This document shows positions 23,697 through 32,782 of a stretch of DNA of 51,649 nt, one piece after another; positions within the stretch are counted from its first letter, which is position 1; the number at the start of each line of letters is the position of its first letter. The notes below the pieces were generated by a model that was not told where the DNA came from, did not search any database, and saw only the letters and a program-made list of their open reading frames with translations. This stretch comes from Candidatus Solincola daggyaiensis. Its GTDB lineage: Bacteria > Actinomycetota > Geothermincolia > Geothermincolales > RBG-13-55-18. The stretch lies in the NCBI GenBank assembly GCA_015711825.1, contig JACVJD010000005.1:1-51649 (forward strand). Reading direction: 5' to 3'. The position numbers were made by a program, and so were the translations under genes.

Positions 23697-24344
23697 ATGG
23701 TGAAGAACATTCTTTGCCTGGTGGCGGTCCTGGGCTCCTACCTCCTCGGTTCCCTCAATTTTTCCTATATCCTTGGGCGGTGCGGGAAGGGCTTGGACCT
23801 GCGTCGGGTGGGCAGCGGCAACCTGGGCACCGCCAATGTTTACCATGAGGTCGGCAGGAGCTGGGGCGCGGTCGCCTTCTTCGCGGATTGCGCTCAGGAG
23901 GCCGCAGTCGTCTTGATCATGCGCTCTTCCCACCTCGGCCTGGGATGGCAGGCGGCGGGGGGGCTGGCGGTGATCGCAGGCCATAACTGGTCGGCGTTCC
24001 TTTCATTCCAGGGTGGGCGAGGCATGGCCATGACGTTGACCGGAACCCTCATCCTACTGCCTTGGGAAGGGCTTCTTATGGTCGCTTTACTGGCCCTGGG
24101 CGTGGTCGCCCGACGCACGGCGGAATTAAACCTGCTGGCTCTATGCCTTGTCCCGGTCCTTGCATGGCGCCTGGGCAGGCCGGTCGAGCTGGTCGCTTTC
24201 GCCCTGATGGTGTTGTTGCTTACCCTGCTGCGCAGGCTGCAGGGTAGCCCCTGGCTGGGGAAGACGACCTTGCGAGAGGACCCGCGCAGGGTGATCTGGA
24301 ACCGCATCATCTACGATCGCGAGACGGAGAGAGCAGATGGGTGA
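23697..24344 (+). CDS. plsY: Glycerol-3-phosphate acyltransferase, PlsY family
   Basis: Integral membrane enzyme that transfers an acyl group from acyl-phosphate to glycerol 3-phosphate, the first step of phospholipid synthesis. The 215-residue product has the PlsY signatures LGSLNFSYILGR, RRVGSGNLGTANVYHEVG (about 37-54) and AGHNWSAFLSFQGGRGMAMTL (about 97-117), set among five or more hydrophobic segments. The motifs are slightly divergent (NLGTAN for the usual NPGATN). The ATG at 23697 is the best start; an in-frame GTG at 23670 is possible. The next gene overlaps by eight bases, so the MFS protein is co-expressed. Confidence 0.88.
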   Translation: MVKNILCLVAVLGSYLLGSLNFSYILGRCGKGLDLRRVGSGNLGTANVYHEVGRSWGAVAFFADCAQEAAVVLIMRSSHLGLGWQAAGGLAVIAGHNWSAFLSFQGGRGMAMTLTGTLILLPWEGLLMVALLALGVVARRTAELNLLALCLVPVLAWRLGRPVELVAFALMVLLLTLLRRLQGSPWLGKTTLREDPRRVIWNRIIYDRETERADG

Positions 24345-25743
24345 AAGGGAAGGCCGGCCTGCCTCCAGCGGGAGGAAACTGGCGGGGGACGTCATGGCGG
24401 ACCTCAAGGACCTGTGGGGCAAGGTCGATTTCCGCCGCCTTTGGTTGGGCCAGACGGTATCCGCACTGGGGGACTGGTTGGCGACCTTCGCCCTCCTCGC
24501 CCTGGTCTGGAACCGCAGCCGCTCGGCGGTAGCCGTCGCCGGCCTCCTGATCTTGCGTGTTATCCCCACCGCCTTCTCCGGCGTGCTGGCGAGTTGGATA
24601 AGCGATCGCTGGGATCGTAGGAAGATAATGATCGCCTGCGACGCCGCGCGTGGGGTAATGATCTTCTGGGTGGCGGTGGTGGATTCCCTGCTCTACCTGT
24701 ACGTGCTCATATTTTGCATGGAGCTCTTGGCCATCTTGTACATGGCGGCGCGGGACGCAAGCCTACCCAACCTGGTGAAGGGCGAGGGCCAACTTACCAT
24801 GGTCAATTCCATGGTCATGGGCAGCGCTTACGGAGGTATCCCGCTAGCCGCGGCTTTCTTTGCCCTGCTGGTGGTGGGCCAGTCCCCTTTTCTGCGCGGC
24901 TTAGAGGGTAGCGGTTTCTTTTCCGCTCAACCCTATGCCCTCTCCTTCGCTGCCGATGCACTCACCTTTTTCTTCAGCGCCCTGATGGTGGCGGGGATAA
25001 AGAGTTCGCTCGGCCCGGAAGCGGGACCTGTCGCCGTCACAAGGCAGAAGGGGGGAAGGCGGGAGCGAATCCCTTCCTCCTTATCCTTCGCCTTCCGAAA
25101 CCGCTTTATGCGCTCGCTTACAGCCGCCATAGCCACCGGTTCCCTGGGCGGTGGCGCCCTCTTCGCGGTGGGGGTGGTTTACGTGCACGAGGTGCTACGG
25201 GGCAACGATACCCAGTTCGGGTTCCTCATGGCCCTTTTCGGGCTGGGCATGCTGGTGGGCATCATCGGCTTGCAGTTCATCACCCGCGTTAGAGCCAAGG
25301 GCTTCATCTTCAAATTGGGGCTGCTGGTGGCAGGAGGCACCCTGATATGGATGTCCTTGATCACGGAGATGTTCATGGCCTACGTGGCCGCCCCGGTCTT
25401 CGGCGCTGCCTTCGCTCAGGTTTTTCTCACCGGCATCACCATGGTGCAGGAGAGGGTGGAGGATCGCAACCGTGGCAAAGCCTTTGCGGCTTTCCACGCC
25501 GTCAGCCGCCTAGCGCTTCTCCTGGGGGCGGGGATGGCGGCCGCTCTGGCGGGAGCCGTGGACGAGTTCGTCATCAACCTGGGTTTTTATCACCTGAGGG
25601 TATGGGGCGTTACTATAGCCATGTGCGGGGCGGGAGCCCTTATCGCTGGTGTGGCATTCATACCCGTCGGTGGTGGCGCCGGGGAAGAGTTCGCGGTGAT
25701 CCGGGAGTTGCAGGCTTTGCAAAAACCCTCTGCCGATGAATAG
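24337..25743 (+). CDS. MFS transporter (MFS_3/EntS-like)
   Basis: A 468-residue 12-helix permease. FRRLWLGQTVSALGDWLATFAL near residues 32-53 and VLASWISDRWDRRKIMIACD near 83-102 (the cytoplasmic loop motif) are typical of the EntS/MFS_3 class, often efflux pumps. FRNRFMRSLTAAIATGSLGGG begins the second half, and a hydrophilic linker (about 225-250) separates the two. It overlaps the plsY-like gene by eight bases. The substrate cannot be inferred. About 190 bases with no convincing gene follow. Confidence 0.85.
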   Translation: MGEREGRPASSGRKLAGDVMADLKDLWGKVDFRRLWLGQTVSALGDWLATFALLALVWNRSRSAVAVAGLLILRVIPTAFSGVLASWISDRWDRRKIMIACDAARGVMIFWVAVVDSLLYLYVLIFCMELLAILYMAARDASLPNLVKGEGQLTMVNSMVMGSAYGGIPLAAAFFALLVVGQSPFLRGLEGSGFFSAQPYALSFAADALTFFFSALMVAGIKSSLGPEAGPVAVTRQKGGRRERIPSSLSFAFRNRFMRSLTAAIATGSLGGGALFAVGVVYVHEVLRGNDTQFGFLMALFGLGMLVGIIGLQFITRVRAKGFIFKLGLLVAGGTLIWMSLITEMFMAYVAAPVFGAAFAQVFLTGITMVQERVEDRNRGKAFAAFHAVSRLALLLGAGMAAALAGAVDEFVINLGFYHLRVWGVTIAMCGAGALIAGVAFIPVGGGAGEEFAVIRELQALQKPSADE

Positions 25744-25931
25744 CGAGCTCCGCTCGTTCCTCGGAGAGAGGAATGGAAATTTTATGTCGTGGAGGGACAC
25801 CCTGATTCAACGCCTCTACACGGGCCGCAGCTGGCAGGATATAGAAAAGAAAAGGAGGGTTCGCGGGGGAAAGCTGACCCGTTCGATGAGCCGCGCGCCT
25901 TCCCTGAGCCTGATGTCGCGAAGGCTAGGGG

Positions 25932-26771
25932 TTAGAGAAAGGCGGCGCCCACCACGCCCGGGCCGGTGTGGCAGCCCATCACGGGGGTGAACTCGGCGGC
26001 GATCACCGCGTCAACGATCTCCACTCGCCGCGTTATCGTCTGCGCGAGCTCCTCGGCCTCTTCCGGGGCCGCGGCGTGGAATACGGATACGCGCAGGGGA
26101 CCTCGTTCACGATAGTAGCGCGCCGCCTGGTCGGCTATGTACTCCCGACCCTTCGCGGTGGAGCGCTTCATAGCCGCCAGCACCGCCTCTCCATGCTTGA
26201 AGCGGAAGACCGGTTTTATGGAAAGCGCCTCGGCTGCGAATGCTTTGGGGGCGGTCACCCGGCCGCTCCGTCTTAGGAAATCGAAGGTGCTTATATAGGC
26301 GAAGAGCTCGACTTTCGCGGCTGCCCTGGCCGCGGTATCTCGGCATTCCTCCAGAGAAGCACCCCTCCTGGCCGCCCTGGCGGCCTCCAGGACCACCAGC
26401 CCCTGGGCCATGGCGGCGGTTCCCGAATCCAGTATGGCCACGGGAATATCCCGCAAGGACTGAGCGGCGATGCCGGCGTTGTTGTACGCGGCGCTCATGG
26501 AGGCCGCGATGGTTATGACCAGGATGCCGTCTGCCCTGGTGGAGAGGGCTTCGAAGGCGGACAGGAATTGCCCTGGCGTGACGGCCGAAGTCCGCGCCGG
26601 CTCCTTCAGAGCTGAAAGGAGGTCGTAGAACTCGCGGGGCTTTATGTCCGCGCCATCTCGGTAGACGCGGCCGTCCATGGCAATGGTGTAGGGCAGGACC
26701 ACTATACCGAGCTCCTCCGCCATTTCCCGCGGTATGCAGGTCTGGCTCTCGGTGACTACGGCTACGGTCAT
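25932..26771 (-). CDS. DegV family fatty-acid-binding protein
   Basis: A 279-residue cytoplasmic DegV protein. These bind fatty acids and in Firmicutes act as FakB, handing fatty acid to the kinase FakA. VAVVTESQTCIPREMAEELGIVVLPYTI, VYRDG, TSAVTPGQFLSAFEAL, TIAASMSAAYNNA and ISTFDFLRRSGRVTAPKAF are in family order. The ATG at 26771 has GGAG five bases upstream; a GTG at 26777 overlaps the preceding stop. It follows the FAD-linked oxidase in an apparent operon. No FakA gene lies in the window. Confidence 0.9.
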   Translation of the reverse strand: MTVAVVTESQTCIPREMAEELGIVVLPYTIAMDGRVYRDGADIKPREFYDLLSALKEPARTSAVTPGQFLSAFEALSTRADGILVITIAASMSAAYNNAGIAAQSLRDIPVAILDSGTAAMAQGLVVLEAARAARRGASLEECRDTAARAAAKVELFAYISTFDFLRRSGRVTAPKAFAAEALSIKPVFRFKHGEAVLAAMKRSTAKGREYIADQAARYYRERGPLRVSVFHAAAPEEAEELAQTITRRVEIVDAVIAAEFTPVMGCHTGPGVVGAAFL

Positions 26772-26773
26772 GA

Positions 26774-28336
26774 TCACTCCGGGCAGTAGAAGCGGGAATC
26801 GCCCAGGCCGTCCGGGTCAAGAGCTTCCTTTATCCTCCTCTGCCACTCCGGGTAATCCCAGGTCGCGGGGCCGAAAACCCGGTCCCGCTCCTCGGCGTCG
26901 AGCATGAACGCCCCCAGCCCCACCCCGAAGTTCATATCCCGCATCATCTCACAGGACCGCAGCGCATACTCCATGGCTCCGCGGCGGTGTGTCGGGTTGC
27001 GGTGGTCGAAGAGGAAGAGCTCCTCCTGGTGGCCGTATAGCCCTGTGGCCTCGTAGATCCCTCCCCAGGCGTTGTCCGCGAGGTCGTCGAAGAGCATGCC
27101 GCCCTCTATGAACTCGCGTTTCAGTTCCGCCCCGACGCGCGACTGGTTGACGCAGTTGTCGAAGGCGGCGCAGGTCCCGAAGGAGGTGCCCATCATCCCC
27201 CCCAGGCGGAAGGAGAGAGGGGGGAGGGCGCCGCGCACCAGGCCCCACCATACCGCCCCGCCCAGGCCGGAGGCGAGGCCGAGGTCGATAAGCATGCCGC
27301 CGCACCTTTCCGCCAGCTCGTGGGCCACCCTCTCCTGGTACTCCAGCTCGCCCGGGGAGTGGGCGGCGATCATGAACTGGAACATGTGCTCGGCGGCGTT
27401 CAGGGCGCCTTTGAGGTTGGGCGCGGCGGACGCCTTCTTGAGCAGGCGGGGCATGAAGATGGAGAGGATGAGGCCGATGGCGTTTTTGCACAGCAGGAAA
27501 CCTATCTCCGCGTCGGCCACCCCGTAGGCGAAGTCGGCGTAGGCCTCGAAGGTGGGGAAGATGCACATGTAAACCCTGAAGTTGTCCGGTATGCGCGCCT
27601 CCAGATCGAGCAAGGTACCGCTTACCTCGGGGCGGGGAGAGCCGGGCCAGGGGTATAGCTTAATGGCGCATTTGGTAAAAACACCCAGGGCGCTGCGGGC
27701 GCCGAAGAGCCCGCGCATGACGCCGCGCAGGGAAGGCCCGGGGCCGTCGCCGCAGAACCACCCGCATCCGCTGCCCGCGCTGCCCAGCCGCAACACCTCG
27801 GCGTTCGGGAGCACCCACTCCACCCCCAGGACGTTGCGGCAGTTATATCCGGTGCTTAGCCCCGTCCAACCCGTTCCGTCCATGGAGGTGCAGCTCGCCA
27901 AAGGGGAGGTGCCGCAGCCGGCTCCGATGATGTGCAGGTTGAGTCCCCGCTGCATGGCCTCCGCCTGAACCTGGGCGCAGATGACGTAGGGCTCCACCAC
28001 CGCCAGCATGTTTTTCTCGTCGATGTCGATGATGCGGTCCATGCGTCGCAGGTCGATCTGCACCACACCGTCGCCTCCGGGGCCTCCGTGGGCCCCCCAC
28101 CCCGTGGAGAAGGCCTTGAACTTGAGGCCGAGATCGCGGCAGGCGCGCAGCACCGCCTGCACCTCCTCGGTGGAGGCGGGAAGCGCCACCGCGACGGGGC
28201 GGGCTATCCACGGGCAGGTTTCGTCCAGGTTACCGAAGCTCTGGAAAGCGTAGCCGTCGAGCACCGCGGGGTCCATGGACACGTGCTCGGGCCCCACCGC
28301 GTCCTCCAGGCGCTTGAGTATCACCCCATCCTTCAT
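26774..28336 (-). CDS. FAD-linked oxidase (GlcD/PCMH family)
   Basis: A 520-residue flavoprotein with a PCMH-type FAD-binding domain. VAVALPASTEEVQAVLRACRDLGLKFKAFSTGWGAHGG is the FAD entry and pyrophosphate loop (about 48-85). RRMDRIIDIDEKNMLAVVEPYV and GTSPLASCTSMDGTGWTGLSTGYN complete the flavin site, and the C-terminal ALDPDGLGDSRFYCP resembles the conserved end of the family. The usual reactions are oxidation of 2-hydroxyacids or a related lipid/alcohol substrate. The middle (about 270-330) has hydrophobic stretches that may touch the membrane. The ATG at 28336 has a GGGGG site. No iron-sulfur partner gene is adjacent; DegV follows directly. Confidence 0.87.
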   Translation of the reverse strand: MKDGVILKRLEDAVGPEHVSMDPAVLDGYAFQSFGNLDETCPWIARPVAVALPASTEEVQAVLRACRDLGLKFKAFSTGWGAHGGPGGDGVVQIDLRRMDRIIDIDEKNMLAVVEPYVICAQVQAEAMQRGLNLHIIGAGCGTSPLASCTSMDGTGWTGLSTGYNCRNVLGVEWVLPNAEVLRLGSAGSGCGWFCGDGPGPSLRGVMRGLFGARSALGVFTKCAIKLYPWPGSPRPEVSGTLLDLEARIPDNFRVYMCIFPTFEAYADFAYGVADAEIGFLLCKNAIGLILSIFMPRLLKKASAAPNLKGALNAAEHMFQFMIAAHSPGELEYQERVAHELAERCGGMLIDLGLASGLGGAVWWGLVRGALPPLSFRLGGMMGTSFGTCAAFDNCVNQSRVGAELKREFIEGGMLFDDLADNAWGGIYEATGLYGHQEELFLFDHRNPTHRRGAMEYALRSCEMMRDMNFGVGLGAFMLDAEERDRVFGPATWDYPEWQRRIKEALDPDGLGDSRFYCPE

Positions 28337-28592
28337 GTTTAGAGCACCCCCTTATGGCGCGAAACCCTCGCCGGGCGAAAGCGGTTTTCCCCGCGCCCGT
28401 TCCCGGCAATATCGCTGCCGCTTCATATACACGCTTTATAATCTTATCAGATTCCTCTTGCGAAGATGTGGACACAAGAGACACAAGAGAAAGTGTCGTA
28501 TTTCGATAAGCGCCGGTTTCCGGGAGGTCGCCATACCGCCCTGTAGGCCGAAAGACAACCCCTGTCCACCGCGCAACCGAGCAAGGCGATGC

Positions 28593-28808
28593 TTGCCGGC
28601 GTGTTTCGCGACCGCGCTTGTCGCGCTCCTCGTGGCGGCGGGAGCGTGGGGCTGCGGCGAAGGGAAAGGAGGCCGGGACATGCAGCCGGTGTTGGGGGTC
28701 TCGCCCCAGCAGGTATTGGTGGGCGATGCGGTGAGCGTCAAGGCGTCGGGGCTTTCCCGTGGAGAGACCGTTCTGTTAACCACCCCGGGAAAGCTCGAGG
28801 CTTTTTGA
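28593..28808 (+). pseudogene. Truncated lipoprotein remnant
   Basis: From a TTG at 28593 a 71-codon frame gives a hydrophobic signal (ATALVALLVAAGAWGC) with a lipobox ending at the Cys. About 50 residues of mature protein follow, including VLGVSPQQVLVGDAVSVKASGLSRGETVLL, which looks like the first strands of an Ig-like or IPT/TIG surface domain. It stops abruptly. The frame continues upstream to 28275 only as a shadow of the FAD-oxidase region. It is probably the N-terminal remnant of a larger surface lipoprotein or a very short lipoprotein. The rest of the 28337-29092 interval shows an A+T-rich stretch near 28985-29003 (TATTATATAA), which may serve the acyl-CoA ligase. Confidence 0.45.
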
Positions 28809-29092
28809 TCCGGAGGCCGCGAGTCCGCCCCCGGCGACCATCAACCCACGCATACACACGCATATATATGCTCATATCTCGCGTTGAAAAACGATTCCAC
28901 GACTCAGGGCAAGCGCGACCCCGCAAGGAGGCATCGCCGGAGCGACCCCGGCCCGGTAAGGATCGAAAATACTATCTCCGCCGTTTTTCTGCTATTATAT
29001 AAACGGCTAGGTTGGTGATTTCTGCAGCATGGTTCAGGACACGCGTGCCGGGTGCAGGGGTGTTCGCCTGTGCAAGAGACAAGGAGGGAGAA

Positions 29093-30844
29093 ATGGGTGA
29101 CGTCTACGCCGAAAAGCCGTGGTTGAAAAGCTACGACGCAAACGTGCCGCCGACGCTGGAGTACGAGGAAAAGACCTTCGCGGAGAAGTTCCGGGAAACG
29201 GCTCAAAAGTACCCCGAAAAAACGGCCATCATCTACATGGAGAACGAGATCACCTACCGGCAGCTGGACGAGCTCTCCAACCAGCTGGCCGCCTACCTTA
29301 TCAAGATCGGGGTAAAGCCGGACGACGTGGTGGGCCTTTGCATGCCCAACATACCGGCGCATTACATCAGCATCGTGGCCGTGCAGAAGGCGGGGGCGGT
29401 CTCCACCGGCTTGAGCCCCCTCCTCACCCCCCACGAGATGGAGCACCAGATCAACGACGCCAAGGTCAAGGTGGTAATCACCGTTGACTTGCTTTACGGA
29501 AGCGTGGCGGCGGTGGCGGACAAGACCGGCCTTACTACCGTAATCTACTCGGAGATAGCGGATTTTCTGCCCGGGATAAAGGAAAAGCTGGCCAAGGCCT
29601 ATATCAGGCAGACCGCCCTGGGCAAGCTGCTGAAAAAGGTAAAGAAGCTGGACGAAAAACTCAGCGCCATTCCCAGCGTAGAGGTGAAACCGGTGCCGGG
29701 GTTGACGGTGACCCGTTTCATGGACGCCCTCAAGGGCATGCCCACGGATCGGGTGGAGGTCAAGCGGAGCATGGACGACCTCATCTTCCTCATGTACACG
29801 GGGGGGACCACCGGGCCGTCCAAGGGGGCCATGCTCACCCAGCGCAGCTACATGTGCAACCGGCAGCAGACCCTCACCTACCTGGACCTGACGCCCGAGA
29901 CCAGGGCCCTCTCCGCCTTCCCCCTCTTCCACATCGCGGGCCTGGCCCTGGGCGGGTTCTCCATGACCAACGGCGCCACCCAGATCTGCGTTCCCAATCC
30001 CAGGGATACCCATTTCCTCATCGAGTGCATCAAGAAGTACAAGCCCAACATCATCGTCAACGTCCCCACCGTCTTCTTCGAGCTCATGAAGCAGGAGGAG
30101 TTCAAGGCCCTGGATTTCAGCGACATATGGTTCTGCCTCAGCGCGGCGGCGCCCTTCCCGCCCGAGAGCATGAAGGAGCTGGAGAGCGTCATCGGCGAGA
30201 ACAAGTTCATCGAGCTCTACGGCATGACCGAGACCTCCCCCGTCACCTGCTGCAACCCGCGTTACGGCAAGAAGAAGGCGGCTTCCATCGGCGTCCCCCT
30301 ACCGGACACCGAGTTCAAGCTCGTCGATCCCGAGACGGGGCAGCTGGTTGAGCAGGGGCAGCCGGGCGAGATCGCCGTGCGGGGGCCGCAGCTCATGAAG
30401 GGTTATTACAACAAGCCGGAGGAGACGGCCAACGCCATCAGGGACGGCTGGATGTTCACCGGCGACGTGGCGTACATGGATGAGGACGGCTACTTCTACA
30501 TCGTGGATCGCGTGAAGGACATGGTCATCGTCTCCGGTTTCAAGGTCTTCACGCGGGAGTTGGACGACGTGCTGGTCAAGCATCCCGACGTGGAGATGGC
30601 CGCCTCGGTGGGGTACCCGGATCCCGAGCGTCCGGGGTCGGAGCGTGTCGCGGCCGCCATCGTGCTCAAGCCCGGGGTGGAGAAGAGCGAGGCTGAGAAG
30701 GAGAAGATCCTGCAATACCTGCGGGAGACGGTGGCCCCCTACAAGGTCCCTAAGAGGATAGAGTTCATGGACCAACTGCCGACCAGCGGGGTGGGCAAGA
30801 TCCTCAAGCGCGAGCTCAAGGACATATTGAAGGGCGAGGGATAA
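29093..30844 (+). CDS. fadD: Long-chain fatty acid-CoA ligase
   Basis: A 583-residue AMP-forming acyl-CoA synthetase. The P-loop is LMYTGGTTGPSKGAMLTQ (about 232-249). FIELYGMTETSPVTCCNP, GEIAVRGPQLMKGYYN, WMFTGDVAYMDEDGYFYIVDRVKDMVIVSGFKV and a C-terminal SGVGKILKREL with the catalytic lysine follow in family order. The family activates long-chain fatty acids; the exact substrate is inferred. The ATG at 29093 has AAGGAGGG close upstream; the longer frame from 29012 is untranslated leader. It is a single gene, separate from the 9970-11829 ligase. Confidence 0.93.
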   Translation: MGDVYAEKPWLKSYDANVPPTLEYEEKTFAEKFRETAQKYPEKTAIIYMENEITYRQLDELSNQLAAYLIKIGVKPDDVVGLCMPNIPAHYISIVAVQKAGAVSTGLSPLLTPHEMEHQINDAKVKVVITVDLLYGSVAAVADKTGLTTVIYSEIADFLPGIKEKLAKAYIRQTALGKLLKKVKKLDEKLSAIPSVEVKPVPGLTVTRFMDALKGMPTDRVEVKRSMDDLIFLMYTGGTTGPSKGAMLTQRSYMCNRQQTLTYLDLTPETRALSAFPLFHIAGLALGGFSMTNGATQICVPNPRDTHFLIECIKKYKPNIIVNVPTVFFELMKQEEFKALDFSDIWFCLSAAAPFPPESMKELESVIGENKFIELYGMTETSPVTCCNPRYGKKKAASIGVPLPDTEFKLVDPETGQLVEQGQPGEIAVRGPQLMKGYYNKPEETANAIRDGWMFTGDVAYMDEDGYFYIVDRVKDMVIVSGFKVFTRELDDVLVKHPDVEMAASVGYPDPERPGSERVAAAIVLKPGVEKSEAEKEKILQYLRETVAPYKVPKRIEFMDQLPTSGVGKILKRELKDILKGEG

Positions 30845-30905
30845 GACGCAGGCGCCGTGCGGCCCGGCCGTATAGAGACACGGGATGTGGAGAACGGCGA
30901 AGGCG

Positions 30906-31397
30906 CTAGACGATGTCGCGCAGGCGTTCCAGAGCCTGGAATACGGCGGGGCACACCAGGTAGTTGGCGCCGATGTTGTCCAGGTTGTCGGCCGCCTGTG
31001 AGGCCAGCGATTGCGGGTATTCGCGGCAGCAGTCGGGGCGGTCCTCGTAAAGGGTGCAGAGGTTCTTCTTGAGGAAAGGGCAGGGGCGGCGGTTTAGGCA
31101 GTCGTCGCCGTCCTCGTTCCTGGTCACGTACCTGGCGCGGAAATCCGCGCGGCTCAAACCCAGGCGGTCGGCAAGGCGCCCGATGTCCCCATCCTGCAGG
31201 ACCACGTAGGCCTCCTTGCAGCAGCGGGCGCAGCGCGTGCAGTCCAGCTCGCCCATGGCCTTGTTCAGGGCCCGCTTCAGGCGGCGGTCCAGCCTCCCCG
31301 CGGAGAGGTCCCTCTTCTTCAGCCACGCGATGAAGGCGTCGACCTCCTCCTCGTTGGCCGCCGCCAGCCTCTTCATCCTCCGGATCTCCGCTTCCAT
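30906..31397 (-). CDS. YkgJ family cysteine-cluster protein
   Basis: A protein of about 163 residues. A helical N-terminus of about 45 residues precedes DCTRCARCCKEAYVVLQDGDIGRLADRLGLS, then RRPCPFLKKNLCTLYEDRPDCCREYPQS, the eight-cysteine pattern of YkgJ/Fe-S-oxidoreductase-like zinc/iron-chelating proteins. The ATG at 31397 has GGGGAGGAC seven bases upstream and lies 38 bases behind a TATGAT -10 element, which excludes the longer frame to 31454. Function unknown; metal binding is the family inference. Confidence 0.85.
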   Translation of the reverse strand: MEAEIRRMKRLAAANEEEVDAFIAWLKKRDLSAGRLDRRLKRALNKAMGELDCTRCARCCKEAYVVLQDGDIGRLADRLGLSRADFRARYVTRNEDGDDCLNRRPCPFLKKNLCTLYEDRPDCCREYPQSLASQAADNLDNIGANYLVCPAVFQALERLRDIV

Positions 31398-31434
31398 ATC
31401 GTCCTCCCCGAGGGGCCGGGTCTTTGCCCCTACA

Positions 31435-31440
31435 ATCATA
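31435..31440 (-). promoter_or_regulatory. -10 element of the YkgJ gene
   Basis: TATGAT at this position, preceded by an A+T-rich spacer, would start transcription about 30 bases before the chosen ATG. The -35 is weak. It supports the shorter start of the downstream gene. Confidence 0.4.
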
Positions 31441-31624
31441 CCATTTATTGCCATTTAACGGCCGATAACCATAAACGAGCCCCTAAAGGATATTTCCCCG
31501 CGCCTCCCCGGGTCAACCGCGTTATGGCTACGTCCCCGCAACGGGGAACCAAACCCCTTGAGGCGATAGGTGATAGTATATTCGAGGATGACGGCTTGTC
31601 CTTTCGGGGTAGGAGGTGGTGTTG

Positions 31625-32611
31625 GTGGTTAAGGTGCTCGTGACCGGCGCCGCAGGTTTCATCGGTCATCACATCTCGCGCCGGCTCTTGGAGCGGGGGG
31701 ATGCGGTGCGCGGGCTGCTCCTGCCGGGTGAAGCCGACCGCGGCCTCGAGGCGGCAGGGATGGAGGTGGTGCGGGGCGACCTCACCGACCCCGGGGGGTT
31801 GAGGGGGGTCGCAGACGGTTGCCGCAAGGTGATACATTGCGCGAACCGCACCATCGACTGGGGCACGCGCAGGCAGTTCTATTCCATAGGCGTTGACGGC
31901 ACCCGTAATCTTCTGGAGGAATGCGCCGGAAAGGTGGAGCGGTTCGTCTATCTCAGCTCCGTGGCCGCCTACGGCCTCGGCGTGCATATGAAGGACTTCG
32001 ACGAATACATACCTTTGGTCAAAACGGGCATCCATTACGGCGATGCCAAGGCGGAGGCGGAGCAGTTGGTGGGCTCCTACGCGGCGAAGGGCGGTTTCGA
32101 GTCCACGGTCATCCGGCCCGCCAACGTCACCGGCCCGGGAAGCGTGTGGGTGAGGGAGGTTCTGGACGTCATGCATATGGGCCCCTTGCCCCTCATGGAC
32201 GGCGGGAGGTGGAGCGCGAGCCTGATCTACGTGGAGAACCTGGTGGACGGGATCCTGGCGGCCATGGATTCCGAGGCGGCGAGCGGGCGCACCTACAACC
32301 TGCGCGACGATTACCGGGTCACCTGGGGGGAATACCTGCGGTGGCTGGGGTCCCTGGTGGGCAAGAGGCCACGGGGATCCCTTCCCTTCCGTCTGGCCTG
32401 GAGGCTGGGATGGGCGGTGCAGGCCGCCTTTCTTCCCCTCGGCGTCCGCCCCCCCATCACCGCGCAGGCGGTGGGGATCATGGGGCGCGATCTGGACGTC
32501 AGCAACCGCAGGGCCAAAGAGGAGCTGGGATGGAGCACCAGGGTGCCCTGGGAGGAGGCGCAGTCCGCCATCGAGAGATGGGTGCGCGAGGAATACAGGC
32601 CGCCGCGATGA
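31625..32611 (+). CDS. NAD-dependent epimerase/dehydratase (extended SDR)
   Basis: A 328-residue short-chain dehydrogenase/reductase of the extended class. The NAD-binding motif TGAAGFIG lies at residues 7-14, GDLTDPGGL binds the adenine end, and FVYLSSVAAYG plus the catalytic Tyr and Lys in HYGDAK (about Y138, K142) complete the active site. NVTGPG and YVENLVDGILAAM follow. Such proteins act on nucleotide sugars, steroids or other alcohols; the sequence looks closer to the 3-beta-HSD/sterol-like NAD epimerase branch. AGGAGG lies eight bases before the GTG at 31625, with GTG and TTG codons just upstream as alternatives. No sugar-biosynthesis genes are nearby. Confidence 0.88.
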   Translation: MVKVLVTGAAGFIGHHISRRLLERGDAVRGLLLPGEADRGLEAAGMEVVRGDLTDPGGLRGVADGCRKVIHCANRTIDWGTRRQFYSIGVDGTRNLLEECAGKVERFVYLSSVAAYGLGVHMKDFDEYIPLVKTGIHYGDAKAEAEQLVGSYAAKGGFESTVIRPANVTGPGSVWVREVLDVMHMGPLPLMDGGRWSASLIYVENLVDGILAAMDSEAASGRTYNLRDDYRVTWGEYLRWLGSLVGKRPRGSLPFRLAWRLGWAVQAAFLPLGVRPPITAQAVGIMGRDLDVSNRRAKEELGWSTRVPWEEAQSAIERWVREEYRPPR

Positions 32612-32782
32612 AAAACGCCTCTCATGGGAATGCGCCGCGAGAGCTTTCACCGCGGATGATGCTCGACCGCACAGCGGCGCCCGCACGACACCTGTCGTCC
32701 GGGGCCGGCACGGATAAACGCGGCGTTGATTGCGGCGTTACGGATATGGTCGGAAAATGGTCTTAAAGAGGGAGGTCTGGCA

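Noticed and set aside
25736-25990. 84-codon plus-strand frame after the MFS gene
   Set aside because: Overlaps the MFS end, has Arg/Pro/Ser-rich shadow composition and overlaps the 3' end of the DegV gene on the other strand.
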